Program-made: the position numbers and the translations under genes
From: Cyanobacteriota bacterium erpe_2018_sw_21hr_WHONDRS-SW48-000092_B_bin.40
GTDB lineage: Bacteria; Cyanobacteriota; Vampirovibrionia; Obscuribacterales; Obscuribacteraceae
Length of the DNA stretch: 64,000 nucleotides
Reading direction: 5' to 3'
Assembly: GCA_030917395.1 (NCBI GenBank)
Contig: JAUPUU010000066.1
Location: forward strand, 1 to 64,000
Shown here: positions 16,472 to 24,661 of the stretch, in pieces
Numbering within the stretch: position 1 is the stretch's first letter
Layout of the letters: the number at the start of each line of letters is the position of its first letter
The notes under the pieces: generated by a model
What the model was told of the DNA's origin: nothing
The model's database searches: none
What the model saw: the letters and a program-made list of their open reading frames with translations, nothing else

Positions 16472-17923
16472 ATGGATAGACCAGGCATGGCTAAGAAGTT
16501 CTCATTGAAGTCGCTTCTGCCTCAATCTCGGCTCCCAATGTGGCCACTTCTGGCCGTCTCTTGCGCCATATTTATTGGGGCGCCAGCTAGTGCTGCAGCA
16601 GATAGTGAAGATGTTTTTGATGCAATTACCTCAGGATTGTCGCCAGGAGCACTGCGACCCGGGCCTTCAGACCGGCCGAATCATCCGGTCAATCGAGTGC
16701 CGGTCAGCCTTACGGCAGCTTTCTCGACCTCCTATACGCAGAATCCATCGGTTGTAGCGGCGCTAAAAAATCTTGATATTGCTAAGGCTCAAGTGCGAAC
16801 AGCTGGAGCCCGGCCCAATCCTCAGTTTGCCATGCAATATGGTTTTGGTAATCCTTATACAGAGGCTATCGCTGGCAATACCCAACAAATTGGGGCTAAC
16901 CAGCTTGTTGAAATGGGCGGCAAGCGTGCTTCACGCCTGCGTTATGCTAGAGCCAATTATGTTCTAAGTGAATATCAGTTGGCTGACCTGCGCTATGACG
17001 TGCGCTCAGCTGTGCGCAAAGGTTACGCTGAGCTTGCCGCTGCTGAAGCTAATATCGAATTAGTGGAAAACCAAAGAGCTTTAGTACAGCGCCTGAGTCG
17101 TTTGGCCGAAACAAAATACAGCGCGAGAAAGTGTGAAGAAGTAGAGGTTTTGCAGGCAAAACTGGCAGTAGATCAGTTTGAAACTCTTCGAAATAGCTCT
17201 TATGCTCGCTTGCGTCAGGCTTCCATTGAACTCGATTATTTATTAGGTTATAACCCAGATCTAGATTTAGATGTCGAAGACAACGGTCTTTTTAAGCTTT
17301 CTACAAAGCGCACCGAATTAGTGCCGCCTCCAGATCAGCCCATGCCAGACTTGCAGTATTTGTTAGACCAGGCTTTCGCTGACCGGGCCGACCTTAAATC
17401 GGCGAGACAACAAGTTGTTACTACTACTAGTGCAATTAAGCTGGCTAAAGCTCAGGCAATACCCGATGTTCTGGTTGGTTCTGGTTATGTCTTTAGTACT
17501 TACAAAAAGTCGGCACATGTGAGGCAACAAGATGGTGCCTATTTAAACATCAACGTCGATTTGCCTATTTTCTATCGCCACCAGGGTGAAATAGCAGCGG
17601 CTAAGGCGGCTAATAAACAAGCCCAAGATCAAGCTGCCGCAATGGTTTCGCGGGTTGAAGTTGATGTGCGCGCAGCCTATGCCAAGCTTGCAGCGGCCCG
17701 AGTTAATATTGCCCAGTATCAAAAGAATCTAATTCCGCTGGCACTAAATGTAGTGCGCAAAGCCCAGGATAGTTATGAGAAAGACAAAAGCGATCTTGGC
17801 AGTGCAATCGTCGCGCAACAGCAGTTTCAAAATACATTCTCCAGTTATTTTGATACTGTCGTGAGTTATCAAAATTCTTGGGCTGATCTTGAAACTGCTA
17901 TTGGCAAAAAGATTGACTTTTGA
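16472..17923 (+). CDS. TolC-family outer-membrane efflux protein
   Basis: About 483 residues, the usual length of outer-membrane efflux proteins. A signal-anchor region (PMWPLLAVSCAIFIGAPASA) is followed by the two OEP repeats, long helices with the typical pattern AQVRTAGARPNPQ, LVEMGGKRASR and, in repeat two, SARQQVVTTTSAIKLAKAQAIPD and RVEVDVRAAYAKLAAAR. It resembles CzcC-like members of heavy-metal or RND efflux systems. It would form the trimeric channel of a tripartite pump; no membrane-fusion protein or pump gene is adjacent, so it is an orphan partner. Start uncertain between the ATGs at 16472 and 16487. Its presence supports an outer membrane. Confidence 0.9.
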   Translation: MDRPGMAKKFSLKSLLPQSRLPMWPLLAVSCAIFIGAPASAAADSEDVFDAITSGLSPGALRPGPSDRPNHPVNRVPVSLTAAFSTSYTQNPSVVAALKNLDIAKAQVRTAGARPNPQFAMQYGFGNPYTEAIAGNTQQIGANQLVEMGGKRASRLRYARANYVLSEYQLADLRYDVRSAVRKGYAELAAAEANIELVENQRALVQRLSRLAETKYSARKCEEVEVLQAKLAVDQFETLRNSSYARLRQASIELDYLLGYNPDLDLDVEDNGLFKLSTKRTELVPPPDQPMPDLQYLLDQAFADRADLKSARQQVVTTTSAIKLAKAQAIPDVLVGSGYVFSTYKKSAHVRQQDGAYLNINVDLPIFYRHQGEIAAAKAANKQAQDQAAAMVSRVEVDVRAAYAKLAAARVNIAQYQKNLIPLALNVVRKAQDSYEKDKSDLGSAIVAQQQFQNTFSSYFDTVVSYQNSWADLETAIGKKIDF

Positions 17924-17932
17924 TTGGTCGCG

Positions 17933-18307
17933 TTAGTTTTTCTTGTTAGGAATAACTGAGTCGAAGCTCTCTTTTGGCCCTAGTTGCTGATTTGGTGTAA
18001 GCTGATCTATTCTGTTGCTAGGCAAAATATGTATGATACTCGGTTTGTCAAAGCTGGGTGTATGGAAAAGAGGCTTATCGAAACTTGGCTTGAATCTTGG
18101 TGGCTCGGGCCGCTCAATTCCAACAATCGGGCCGCAGGCAATGTAGCCATCTTCATCGCGAATGCAGACATCCGGCTGCACTCTTTTCGGTAGAAGGTTT
18201 TTAAAATCTTCTTTGGTTATTTGGCCGTGAATAGACTGGCCTAAACGTGCGTGATTATCAACGGTATCGGAGCTTTTGACATTATTTTCGATTTCAAAGT
18301 TTGACAT
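17933..18307 (-). CDS. Small tandem paralogue A with a DGYIAC motif
   Basis: 124 residues from the ATG at 18307, preceded by a strong AAGGGG site. No family recognised. The N-terminal 55 residues look helical and polar. Next comes the segment DVCIRDEDGYIACGPIVG followed by IERPE, nearly identical to one in the gene next door, with two cysteines nine residues apart. The C-terminal 50 residues are Pro-rich with a repeated PSFDKP (KPSFDKPLFH, TPSFDKPSII). No signal peptide. It is the second of a tandem duplicated pair, with a conserved 5' leader that could mask the ribosome binding site. Convergent with tolC. Confidence 0.7.
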   Translation of the reverse strand: MSNFEIENNVKSSDTVDNHARLGQSIHGQITKEDFKNLLPKRVQPDVCIRDEDGYIACGPIVGIERPEPPRFKPSFDKPLFHTPSFDKPSIIHILPSNRIDQLTPNQQLGPKESFDSVIPNKKN

Positions 18308-18348
18308 GGTAATCCCCTTTTTTGAGATTCGGTGCTGTATTGGGGTGA
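18308..18348 (-). promoter_or_regulatory. Conserved 5' leader of paralogue A with possible RBS-masking pairing
   Basis: Read on the minus strand, CACCCCAATACA lies about 20 bases before CTCAAAAAAGGGGATTACC and the start codon. The same two blocks precede paralogue B in the same order and spacing. The CCCC block, or the TAATCCC a little further upstream, could pair with the GGGGATTA Shine-Dalgarno region. Regulation is inferred; conservation between the two copies is seen. Confidence 0.45.
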
Positions 18349-18416
18349 ATAGTTGAACTATAGGGATTAACTGTGACTCATCGGTGACCATGGGTCCAAT
18401 TTCTGTTTTTTTTGCA

Positions 18417-18450
18417 GAAAGGAGAGAAGAGCATGCTCTTTTCTCCTTTC
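18417..18450. other. 34-base near-perfect palindrome between the two paralogues
   Basis: Two 17-base arms (GAAAGGAGAGAAGAGCA and its complement) pair around a central AT with a single G-T position. No T-run follows on either strand; a run of Ts precedes it on the plus strand. It could form a very stable hairpin in the minus-strand transcript after paralogue B, an mRNA-stabilising or processing site, or a protein-binding site. Confidence 0.6.
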
Positions 18451-18474
18451 CATTAGTGCTATTGATATGGACTT

Positions 18475-18909
18475 TTATTTTTGAAAGTGTTTTGGTGTTT
18501 CTAATTTATTTGGATATTTATCGATTGGAGATTCGTCTGGCACGTAGGGAAGTAGCCGGGGGTCGCAGGGACTAGGATACTTACTGCTAGGAGGTTCTTT
18601 AGGCACGTAGGGCAAGCGTGGAATTTCATAGAACCCTGGACATTTACTTTTGGGAGGGTCCAGAGGCTCTATTGGCTTGGGCAATATCTCAAATGGTTTT
18701 TCTTCTGGGCGCGGAGTTCCTACGATTGGACTGCAAGCAATATAGCCATCCTTATCGATAATGCAGACATCTTTGGGTTTCGTCGCCGCTATGACCGTTG
18801 CAATGTCTTTTAAGGTCATATTAGACTGAACTGACTCGCTAAGAGATGAGTCTGCCGCTGCGCTATCGGAGCTATTACTATGGAAATTCTCTGGCGCAAA
18901 TTTAGTCAT
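18475..18909 (-). CDS. Small tandem paralogue B with a DGYIAC motif and Pro-rich repeats
   Basis: 144 residues, ATG preceded by AAGGGG. Ser-rich N-terminus, then DVCIIDKDGYIACSPIVG with TPRPE, clearly homologous to paralogue A. The C-terminal half is Pro-rich and contains an imperfect 19-residue repeat, PRLPYVPKEPPSSKYP and PRLLPYVPDESPIDKYP. Acidic and basic residues alternate; no signal peptide or membrane segment. Function unknown. The repeats and the Cys pair suggest a structural or peptide-like product, possibly exported by another route. It shares a leader with paralogue A but has no homology to neighbours on either side. Confidence 0.7.
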   Translation of the reverse strand: MTKFAPENFHSNSSDSAAADSSLSESVQSNMTLKDIATVIAATKPKDVCIIDKDGYIACSPIVGTPRPEEKPFEILPKPIEPLDPPKSKCPGFYEIPRLPYVPKEPPSSKYPSPCDPRLLPYVPDESPIDKYPNKLETPKHFQK

Positions 18910-18955
18910 TTGGTAATCCCCTTTTTGAGAGTGTGCAATGTATTGGGGTGATTAC
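18910..18955 (-). promoter_or_regulatory. Conserved 5' leader of paralogue B with possible RBS-masking pairing
   Basis: On the minus strand GTAATCACCCC is followed about 20 bases later by GGGGATTAC just before the start codon. The two are complementary apart from a 2-base bulge, so the ribosome binding site could be hidden in a hairpin. The arrangement is conserved in paralogue A. An AT-rich stretch (TATATTGTATG) just upstream may hold the -10 element. Confidence 0.5.
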
Positions 18956-18983
18956 ATACAATATAATTTGGATTTGTTACGCC

Positions 18984-20078
18984 TTAGTGACTAGCTTTGA
19001 TTCTTGCTCTGATTGCTGGTAGTGCCTTCTCGGCTGCCTCTTCACCAGATCTGATTGCTTCGATAAGATCAGCGCGGTTGAAGTTATGGAGATTCAGCTT
19101 ATCTGCATTTGGTTCGATAGAAATGTCTGCTTGACCAGCGGGCTTGTCTTCTATTTCGGCCATGAGAATACCGATTAGTTGGTCTCCGTAACTTGAAAAT
19201 GTATTGAATTTGCTTTTGTCATTACCCTTCAAAAAAGAATGTAACTTTACTGCCACCACAATTTGCGCTCCTACCGCTGTCGCCGGTTCTGTTGGTAGAT
19301 TGTTTCTTAAACCGCCATCTACGAAAAGCTTTCCGTCAGTTACTACTGGCCTGTAAAGCAAGGGGACGCTACAACTAGCCTGCACTGCTTTGGCAATATT
19401 GCCCTTGTCTAGCCAAACCGGTCTGGTATCACCTAGGTTAACCGTCAGAGCGGCGAATGGCGTCTTTAGTTGTTCAATGTTTTCGATTCCTTGCGGCAAG
19501 TTGCGCTCAATAAATTTGGCAATAGAATTGCCGCTGTATAGGCCGATTGGCGGCTTGAGAAAGATTAGGCGCTTAAGCATGTAGGGCGGCACGCCAAGAG
19601 CGGCTTTGAGCTTGAATGGAATAGGATAGAAAGCTTTTTTAAGTTGATTGCTTAGAACCAGTTCTTCGATAACTGTAGCCGGAATGCCTGCACAGTAAAG
19701 GCTTCCTACTAGCGCACCGACACTGCTGCCCACAAGAAAATCAACATGTATCTTTTCTTTCTCGAATACTTTTAAGACACCGATGTGTGCGGCGCCTCTG
19801 GCACCACCACCCGCTAAAATTAGAGCTAGCCTTGGGTTTTTGACTTCATTGAGTAAATTTCCGGTCTCAACAGGCAAAGTTGGTTGGTAGATAGACTGGC
19901 CTTCGCCAGACGAAGGCGCAGTGTCAACGGCAACTGTGGGAGCCGTGGCCTTTGTTGGCTCGGCGGCCGTAGTGCCCGTGGTCGGCTGAGCTAACACCGG
20001 CAGACAATGGCAACATAAGAGCCAACTATTTGAGACAATTGCCAGGGCTGTTAGATAAATTTTGATTTTATTTGTCAT
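18984..20078 (-). CDS. Secreted patatin-like phospholipase (RssA/NTE type)
   Basis: 364 residues from the ATG at 20078; a TTG at 20090 with AGAGG nearby is an alternative. A signal peptide or anchor (YLTALAIVSNSWLLCCHCLPVLA) and a Thr/Ala/Pro linker precede the patatin domain (about 80-335). Visible motifs are the oxyanion loop GGGARG, the nucleophile in GSSVG (Ser about 119), and the catalytic Asp in DGGLRNN (about 254), so a complete Ser-Asp dyad. The family hydrolyses acyl esters of phospholipids. Export of a patatin enzyme suggests a role at the envelope or on prey or host lipids, which is inference. Divergent from the Sel1 gene. Confidence 0.9.
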   Translation of the reverse strand: MTNKIKIYLTALAIVSNSWLLCCHCLPVLAQPTTGTTAAEPTKATAPTVAVDTAPSSGEGQSIYQPTLPVETGNLLNEVKNPRLALILAGGGARGAAHIGVLKVFEKEKIHVDFLVGSSVGALVGSLYCAGIPATVIEELVLSNQLKKAFYPIPFKLKAALGVPPYMLKRLIFLKPPIGLYSGNSIAKFIERNLPQGIENIEQLKTPFAALTVNLGDTRPVWLDKGNIAKAVQASCSVPLLYRPVVTDGKLFVDGGLRNNLPTEPATAVGAQIVVAVKLHSFLKGNDKSKFNTFSSYGDQLIGILMAEIEDKPAGQADISIEPNADKLNLHNFNRADLIEAIRSGEEAAEKALPAIRARIKASH

Positions 20079-20193
20079 AGGTTGGCACAAACATCCTCTT
20101 ATGACATTTTTCTGCTAGATTCATTCTTGTTTCGTCTAGACCTGCTCGCCTCTGCTTTGTTCCATTGTTTATGTCTACTTATAAGGATTCCCC

Positions 20194-21000
20194 ATGCCTG
20201 AGCCTGAAGCCAGTAACCCTGATAGCGATTTGAGCCCTGCGCAGATTGCCCAGGTGCTACGTTTGAAGGCCTTAGCTGATCAATGCTTTGGTCCGGTTGT
20301 AGTGGTGAGCCGTGGCCAGCGACATTCGTTTGTTGATCGCATCTCTGCTTTCCATGAAGGTCAAAAATTATTGGCTAAAGATCGAGTTTTGGCCTATGTT
20401 TTGCTTGAATATCTCAACGCATCTATTGCTGCCAGCAAACTACCCGTGGTGCTTGCTGACGGAACAACTTTTGAAGATGACGGTGCGGCTATTAACTTTA
20501 TTGGTCAGTCTGAGCCGCCAATTGAGCTTGAGACTGAGATTCTAGAGCTTGTTCAGGCCAAGCAAAAGAATGCGCGACTTTATCAGTATGGTGTCTCTAT
20601 TTTTAGAGGTACGGCCGCACCTAAGAACTTCTCTCAGGCTAAAGATTTGTGGCGTAAGCGGGCTGAGCTTGGCGATCTTGATTCGCAGTTTGCTATCGGT
20701 GACATTCTCTTTAACGATAAAGAGTACGATGAAGCTGTGAAGTGGCTAGAGATGGCTGCTGGTGTTGGTCATACCGATGCCACTTTTGCCTTAGGGCTCT
20801 GCTATTTAGATGGTCTGGGTGTTGAACAGAATCTTGAGAGAGCTTCGGGCTGCGCTTTACTGGCCGCAGAGAAGGGCCACGCACATGCCCAATATACTAT
20901 CGGCATCACTGAAAAGGATCCGCTGGAAAAGAGACGCTGGCTAGAAAAGAGCGCTGCTCAAGGTTTCGCTCCGGCCAAGAAAGCTCTGGCTGAGATATAG
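20194..21000 (+). CDS. Sel1-like repeat protein
   Basis: 268 residues, start preceded by AAGGA at 6 bases. The N-terminal half (residues 1-125) is unrecognised. Residues about 130-265 carry Sel1 repeats of 36 residues, for example ARLYQYGVSIFRGTAAPKNF, FALGLCYLDGLGVEQNLERA and a shortened last copy (RRWLEKSAAQGFAPAKKALA). Sel1 arrays are TPR-like scaffolds for protein complexes. No signal peptide, so cytoplasmic. Alone between two divergent or convergent secreted-protein genes. Confidence 0.88.
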   Translation: MPEPEASNPDSDLSPAQIAQVLRLKALADQCFGPVVVVSRGQRHSFVDRISAFHEGQKLLAKDRVLAYVLLEYLNASIAASKLPVVLADGTTFEDDGAAINFIGQSEPPIELETEILELVQAKQKNARLYQYGVSIFRGTAAPKNFSQAKDLWRKRAELGDLDSQFAIGDILFNDKEYDEAVKWLEMAAGVGHTDATFALGLCYLDGLGVEQNLERASGCALLAAEKGHAHAQYTIGITEKDPLEKRRWLEKSAAQGFAPAKKALAEI

Positions 21001-21042
21001 GCTCGGTTGTTTATATAGCCCAGATGAGTATAAATCGATGAG

Positions 21043-21927
21043 TCATTGCTGACTGGTTTCTTTCATTGTCTTAACTAGTCTAATAGTGCCGTCTGTTTCA
21101 ACACAGAAGATCCAGTTGGCCGTGGCGATATATTCGGGCAATTGTGGCTGGCGCAAGAGCACGTGAAAGACGTCTGTGTCTTCTGGTTCGTCGTCTAGAA
21201 TTGCTGAATGACAGCCCCCTTGAAGATGGGCATCGTTAGGCAAATCGCCGCGCTTGGGCCAGGACAGCACTGAGCGATGCATCTGCCTTGTTTGAAGGAT
21301 TTTATGGTCGCTGTTCGATACCAGGTAGCGCACGTCACCGCCGAGCAGAAATACGCCAGGTTCAGTGGTGCCAGGAAATTGGTAAACCCAGTAGGTGTTT
21401 TTGTCGTCTTGGTTGGGAATGGCTGCATAGTTCATCAGCGGCCCCGTACTTTTCAATTTTGATTGGCAGGCGCTCAGGGCTTTGGCCCGTCTGAAAAACT
21501 CAGCTTTATCGAGTTTGAAGATATCGTATGACTTTACATCGGCAGGTTTGTCTGGTTTGAGTGTAACTTCGTAGGCAACGAGAAAACTTTCGCCATCATC
21601 GCCCATCGTGCCGAAAGCGACATGCCAAATATCGTGCTCGGGATAAGCTACAAAGAGTTTGAAGCTAGCCGCATTCTTGACCTGCGCCAGCAGGGCGTCG
21701 GTTGCCTGTGAGCAAGCTTTGTCGTATTCGTAGAGGTCTTTGCCTCTCTTTGTAATTGAACCGAGAACCAGCGCGTTGGGTGGCTTAATTGTTCCAGCGG
21801 GTGCCGGCACCTCTGGCTGACCTTGAGCGCTCACCGGGGGCGCAAAAGGCAAAGTCTGGGCTTGTCCAAATGCTATGCAGAAGAGCGATGCCAGCAACTT
21901 GGTGGATGTTCCTGCTAGTTTCTTCAT
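21043..21927 (-). CDS. Secreted protein of unknown function
   Basis: 294 residues from the ATG at 21927, chosen because AGGA stands 7 bases upstream and a signal peptide starts there (MKKLAGTSTKLLASLFCIAF, cleavage near AQA). The mature part opens with a Pro-rich linker (PFAPPVSAQGQPEVPAP), then a globular domain with many aromatics (HDIWHVAFGTMGDDGESFLV, FLLGGDVRYLVSN). The alternating hydrophobic pattern suggests a beta-rich fold. No domain recognised. It is divergent from the vWA gene, with about 110 bases between start codons. Confidence 0.75.
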   Translation of the reverse strand: MKKLAGTSTKLLASLFCIAFGQAQTLPFAPPVSAQGQPEVPAPAGTIKPPNALVLGSITKRGKDLYEYDKACSQATDALLAQVKNAASFKLFVAYPEHDIWHVAFGTMGDDGESFLVAYEVTLKPDKPADVKSYDIFKLDKAEFFRRAKALSACQSKLKSTGPLMNYAAIPNQDDKNTYWVYQFPGTTEPGVFLLGGDVRYLVSNSDHKILQTRQMHRSVLSWPKRGDLPNDAHLQGGCHSAILDDEPEDTDVFHVLLRQPQLPEYIATANWIFCVETDGTIRLVKTMKETSQQ

Positions 21928-22041
21928 CGATTTTCCTATGGATGCCTTTGTAGACAGTGTAGTGCAGAAGGTATAGAGATGCGTATTGATATTTAATCTA
22001 ATAGCATGAACTTTTTTGTTTGGCTGAACGTATGTAATTGT

Positions 22042-23238
22042 ATGGACACACAAAGGAAACGCTTCATTGTTAGGTGGTTTTGTCTTCGGCTATTAGCTCT
22101 AGCGTTGCTTTGCTGCGCTAATTTTGTGTTGTTCAGTCAAGGTGCCATGGCTCAGGAGGGAAATCTGCCGACAAACCTTCCCTCAAACCTTCGCTCAAAT
22201 CTTTCCTCAGACCTTCCAACGAGGCTTCCTCGTCCCGGTCGTGGTCGTGATCGGTACGCGCGAGTAGATGCTCTGCATAGTGAAGAAGCTAGCTCTCCGC
22301 TAAGTCTTCCGACAAGTCTTCATACGAGAACTCCTACGACTCTTCCTTCAGACGGTCGTCCGTTTGCTCTCGGTGTTGAGCATAAGCAGGTGGTTCCTGA
22401 TAGTCTGAATGGCTCTTCTGCCGTCGACTCTACTGTTCCTCTTAAATCTCAACAGGGTCTTTTCGATAAGCCAGTAACTTCTATGTTTGCCTTGCAAGAC
22501 TCTCGCAATCTATTAAATAACCCTGTTCTGAACGCTAATCTGCAAAACCGTTCGGCGGAGATGCCAGTTCTTTCAGTGCAACTGCTTTCAAACTTTGATT
22601 TGGAGCTAATTGTCGACTCTTCTTTGTCGATGCGTCGGCGCGACTGCCCTAATTTCTTGTCGCGTTGGGAATGGTGCGGCATGCAGACAAAAGAGCTATC
22701 TAGGGATTTGGCTCCTTTCGTTGTTAAAGGTCTTACACTGACTGAGTTTGCATCTGACTATCAGGTTTATCCAAACTCTAAGCCAGAGCGCATTAATCAG
22801 TTGTTTGAAAACCCTGACTTTATGTGGGGCACGAAATTAGCTGAACCTTTGCAAGATAGGCTGAGCAACTTCTTTGCCAGACGACGTCCGGGCTCTAAGC
22901 CCATGTTAATTGCGGTGATAACCGATGGTGTGCCCGCCCCCAGGTATGAGCCGATGTTGGTGATTCAAACTTTGATCAACGCCACAAAGAAAATGCGTGA
23001 TGCCAGTGAAGTTACTGTGGTGTTTTTCCAGATTGGCGGTTCTGACGAAAAAGGTAGACGCTTCTTAAGTGAGCTTGATTACAATTTGGTCAAATATGGT
23101 GCCCGGTTTGACATTGTTCGCACAGTATCTTTTGAGCATCTGCAAAAAGTAGGCTTGTCGCAGGCCCTGGTGCAAACAGTACAAGACTTTGCCGTTCAGA
23201 GTAAGAGTCGGGAGCGGGCTGGCAAAAATGACGATTAG
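22042..23238 (+). CDS. vWA-domain protein with N-terminal membrane anchor
   Basis: About 398 residues from the ATG at 22042 (an ATG at 22006 is in frame). A hydrophobic anchor (about residues 10-35) is followed by a Pro/Ser/Leu-rich linker containing the repetitive LPTNLPSNLRSNLSSDLP. Residues about 185-380 form a von Willebrand A domain. The metal site shows DSSLS (Asp192, Ser194, Ser196), with a later TDG for the distal Asp. The MIDAS is therefore largely intact and the domain can bind protein ligands through a divalent metal. Two cysteines near 200-210 may form a disulfide. Partner unknown. Confidence 0.82.
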   Translation: MDTQRKRFIVRWFCLRLLALALLCCANFVLFSQGAMAQEGNLPTNLPSNLRSNLSSDLPTRLPRPGRGRDRYARVDALHSEEASSPLSLPTSLHTRTPTTLPSDGRPFALGVEHKQVVPDSLNGSSAVDSTVPLKSQQGLFDKPVTSMFALQDSRNLLNNPVLNANLQNRSAEMPVLSVQLLSNFDLELIVDSSLSMRRRDCPNFLSRWEWCGMQTKELSRDLAPFVVKGLTLTEFASDYQVYPNSKPERINQLFENPDFMWGTKLAEPLQDRLSNFFARRRPGSKPMLIAVITDGVPAPRYEPMLVIQTLINATKKMRDASEVTVVFFQIGGSDEKGRRFLSELDYNLVKYGARFDIVRTVSFEHLQKVGLSQALVQTVQDFAVQSKSRERAGKNDD

Positions 23239-23404
23239 AGTGGTCCTGGAACTCTAACAATAGTGGTTTAGTTGGCATTGCAAGTAAAGTGAGAGAGCCG
23301 CTGGTCATGGTGATGCCGCCTGTATCTTAGTTTTTGGATCTTGTGTTTTGTCGTGCTTTGAGCCATTATTGTGATTCGTTCAAGATTGGGGTTGAATCAC
23401 TTCT

Positions 23405-23779
23405 GTGTATCTCAATGATTACTTTGGCGGTAAACCCTATGCGGTTTCATTAGTGTTTGTTTTGTTGGCTGTTTGCTTTGCATTTCTCTATCGCAGTGAA
23501 CAACTAGTTATTGTGAATAATCAAAATTCTGTTTCGATGCACGTTAGACTCTATGATAGAACTGAGATTCTGTCTGATTTTGTGGTCGCTCCCATGTCTA
23601 GGTTCGTTTATAAGAGTAGGTCATGCGGTGATGGTGGTTTATCTCTGCTGAGCTGGGTACTGCCAGCAAATAGAGAAATTCGATCAGAGCAATACTATGT
23701 CTGCAATGATTGGAATACAAGAATTGAATTTACTTTGAAAGGTGAAGCGGTAGCCCTAGAGAGCTATTCGGTTAAATAG
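23405..23779 (+). CDS. Small single-pass membrane protein
   Basis: 124 residues, starting at GTG (23405). One membrane segment lies near the N-terminus (about 13-29, VSLVFVLLAVCFAFLY). The rest is probably extracytoplasmic, with two Cys (SRSCGDGG and YYVCND) and alternating hydrophobic strands ending in FTLKGEAV, suggesting a small beta sandwich. No family recognised. The 166 bases before it hold no other gene. Convergent with the TPR gene that follows. Confidence 0.6.
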   Translation: MYLNDYFGGKPYAVSLVFVLLAVCFAFLYRSEQLVIVNNQNSVSMHVRLYDRTEILSDFVVAPMSRFVYKSRSCGDGGLSLLSWVLPANREIRSEQYYVCNDWNTRIEFTLKGEAVALESYSVK

Positions 23780-23800
23780 ACTACTCACTTTATGCTTTGT

Positions 23801-24535
23801 TCAGACCTGCGTTTTCAATTCGTTTAAGGCAGCCAGTTCAGCGCCATAATCCGATTGCAGCGCTTCTGGTAGCTTGCCGATTCTCTCTATCAACGTTCCG
23901 ATGGTACTCGGTGACTGGCCCCCAGGATGTTTTTTCGCTATTTCAATTATTTGACGAATGTATTTGCGCGCCTGGTCATGATCTGCTTGTTTAATGCTGA
24001 CCTTAAGGAGCGCCTCCAGTGGCATAACTACTGCAGAGTGGTCTTCGCTTAGATCTTGATTTAGTATTTGAAATGAATTTTGGGCGGTCTCTTCGCATTC
24101 GCTCAGCAGGTTCAAATCAAAATACACGTGGCTTGTGGACGCGAGGCAAATTCCGGCTGCAAAAGCTCCTAGATCTGCAAAAACACAAAGGTTCATAGCT
24201 CTAGTGTATTCAAGGAGGGCTTTGTCTGGCTGCCCGGCTCTGGCATAAGTTGAACCTAAGGCAGTCAAAGTCTCGAATCTATCTCGTGCATCGCCGCTTT
24301 TTTCTGCAACTTCATTGGCTTTCATTAGCGTTTTTAGGCCTTGTTGATAGTCACCGGCCCCAATTAGACTGGCGGAGGTATTTAGTAATTGCTTCAGTTT
24401 TTGTGACACCACTTCACCGCCTATTTCTGATTTGTAAGAGCTAATGCCATTGGTTGCGTATGTTATTTTATCGAGCTTTCTGGCAATATCAATGCTTATT
24501 GCCAATTGAAAGATACTTGCAAAGTTAGGCGTCAT
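23801..24535 (-). CDS. TPR-repeat protein
   Basis: 244 residues. TPR units are visible from about residue 52: SLIGAGDYQQGLKTLMKANE, TLGSTYARAGQPDKALLEYT and less regular ones after. The typical order Gly/Ala-Tyr-Ala-Pro is kept. The N-terminal 45 residues are not TPR. No signal peptide. Probably a cytoplasmic adaptor; the partner is unknown. No ribosome binding site decides the start. Confidence 0.75.
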   Translation of the reverse strand: MTPNFASIFQLAISIDIARKLDKITYATNGISSYKSEIGGEVVSQKLKQLLNTSASLIGAGDYQQGLKTLMKANEVAEKSGDARDRFETLTALGSTYARAGQPDKALLEYTRAMNLCVFADLGAFAAGICLASTSHVYFDLNLLSECEETAQNSFQILNQDLSEDHSAVVMPLEALLKVSIKQADHDQARKYIRQIIEIAKKHPGGQSPSTIGTLIERIGKLPEALQSDYGAELAALNELKTQV

Positions 24536-24661
24536 GTTCTTGAGGCACTGCCCGACTGGTCTGTAAGCTAACTAATTCGGAGGCGGTAAACTTCTTTATG
24601 CCGCCTAGACTGCTCAGTTTATGCAAGAATTAGATCAAGTCCTTTTGGAGCTGGGCGGAAA

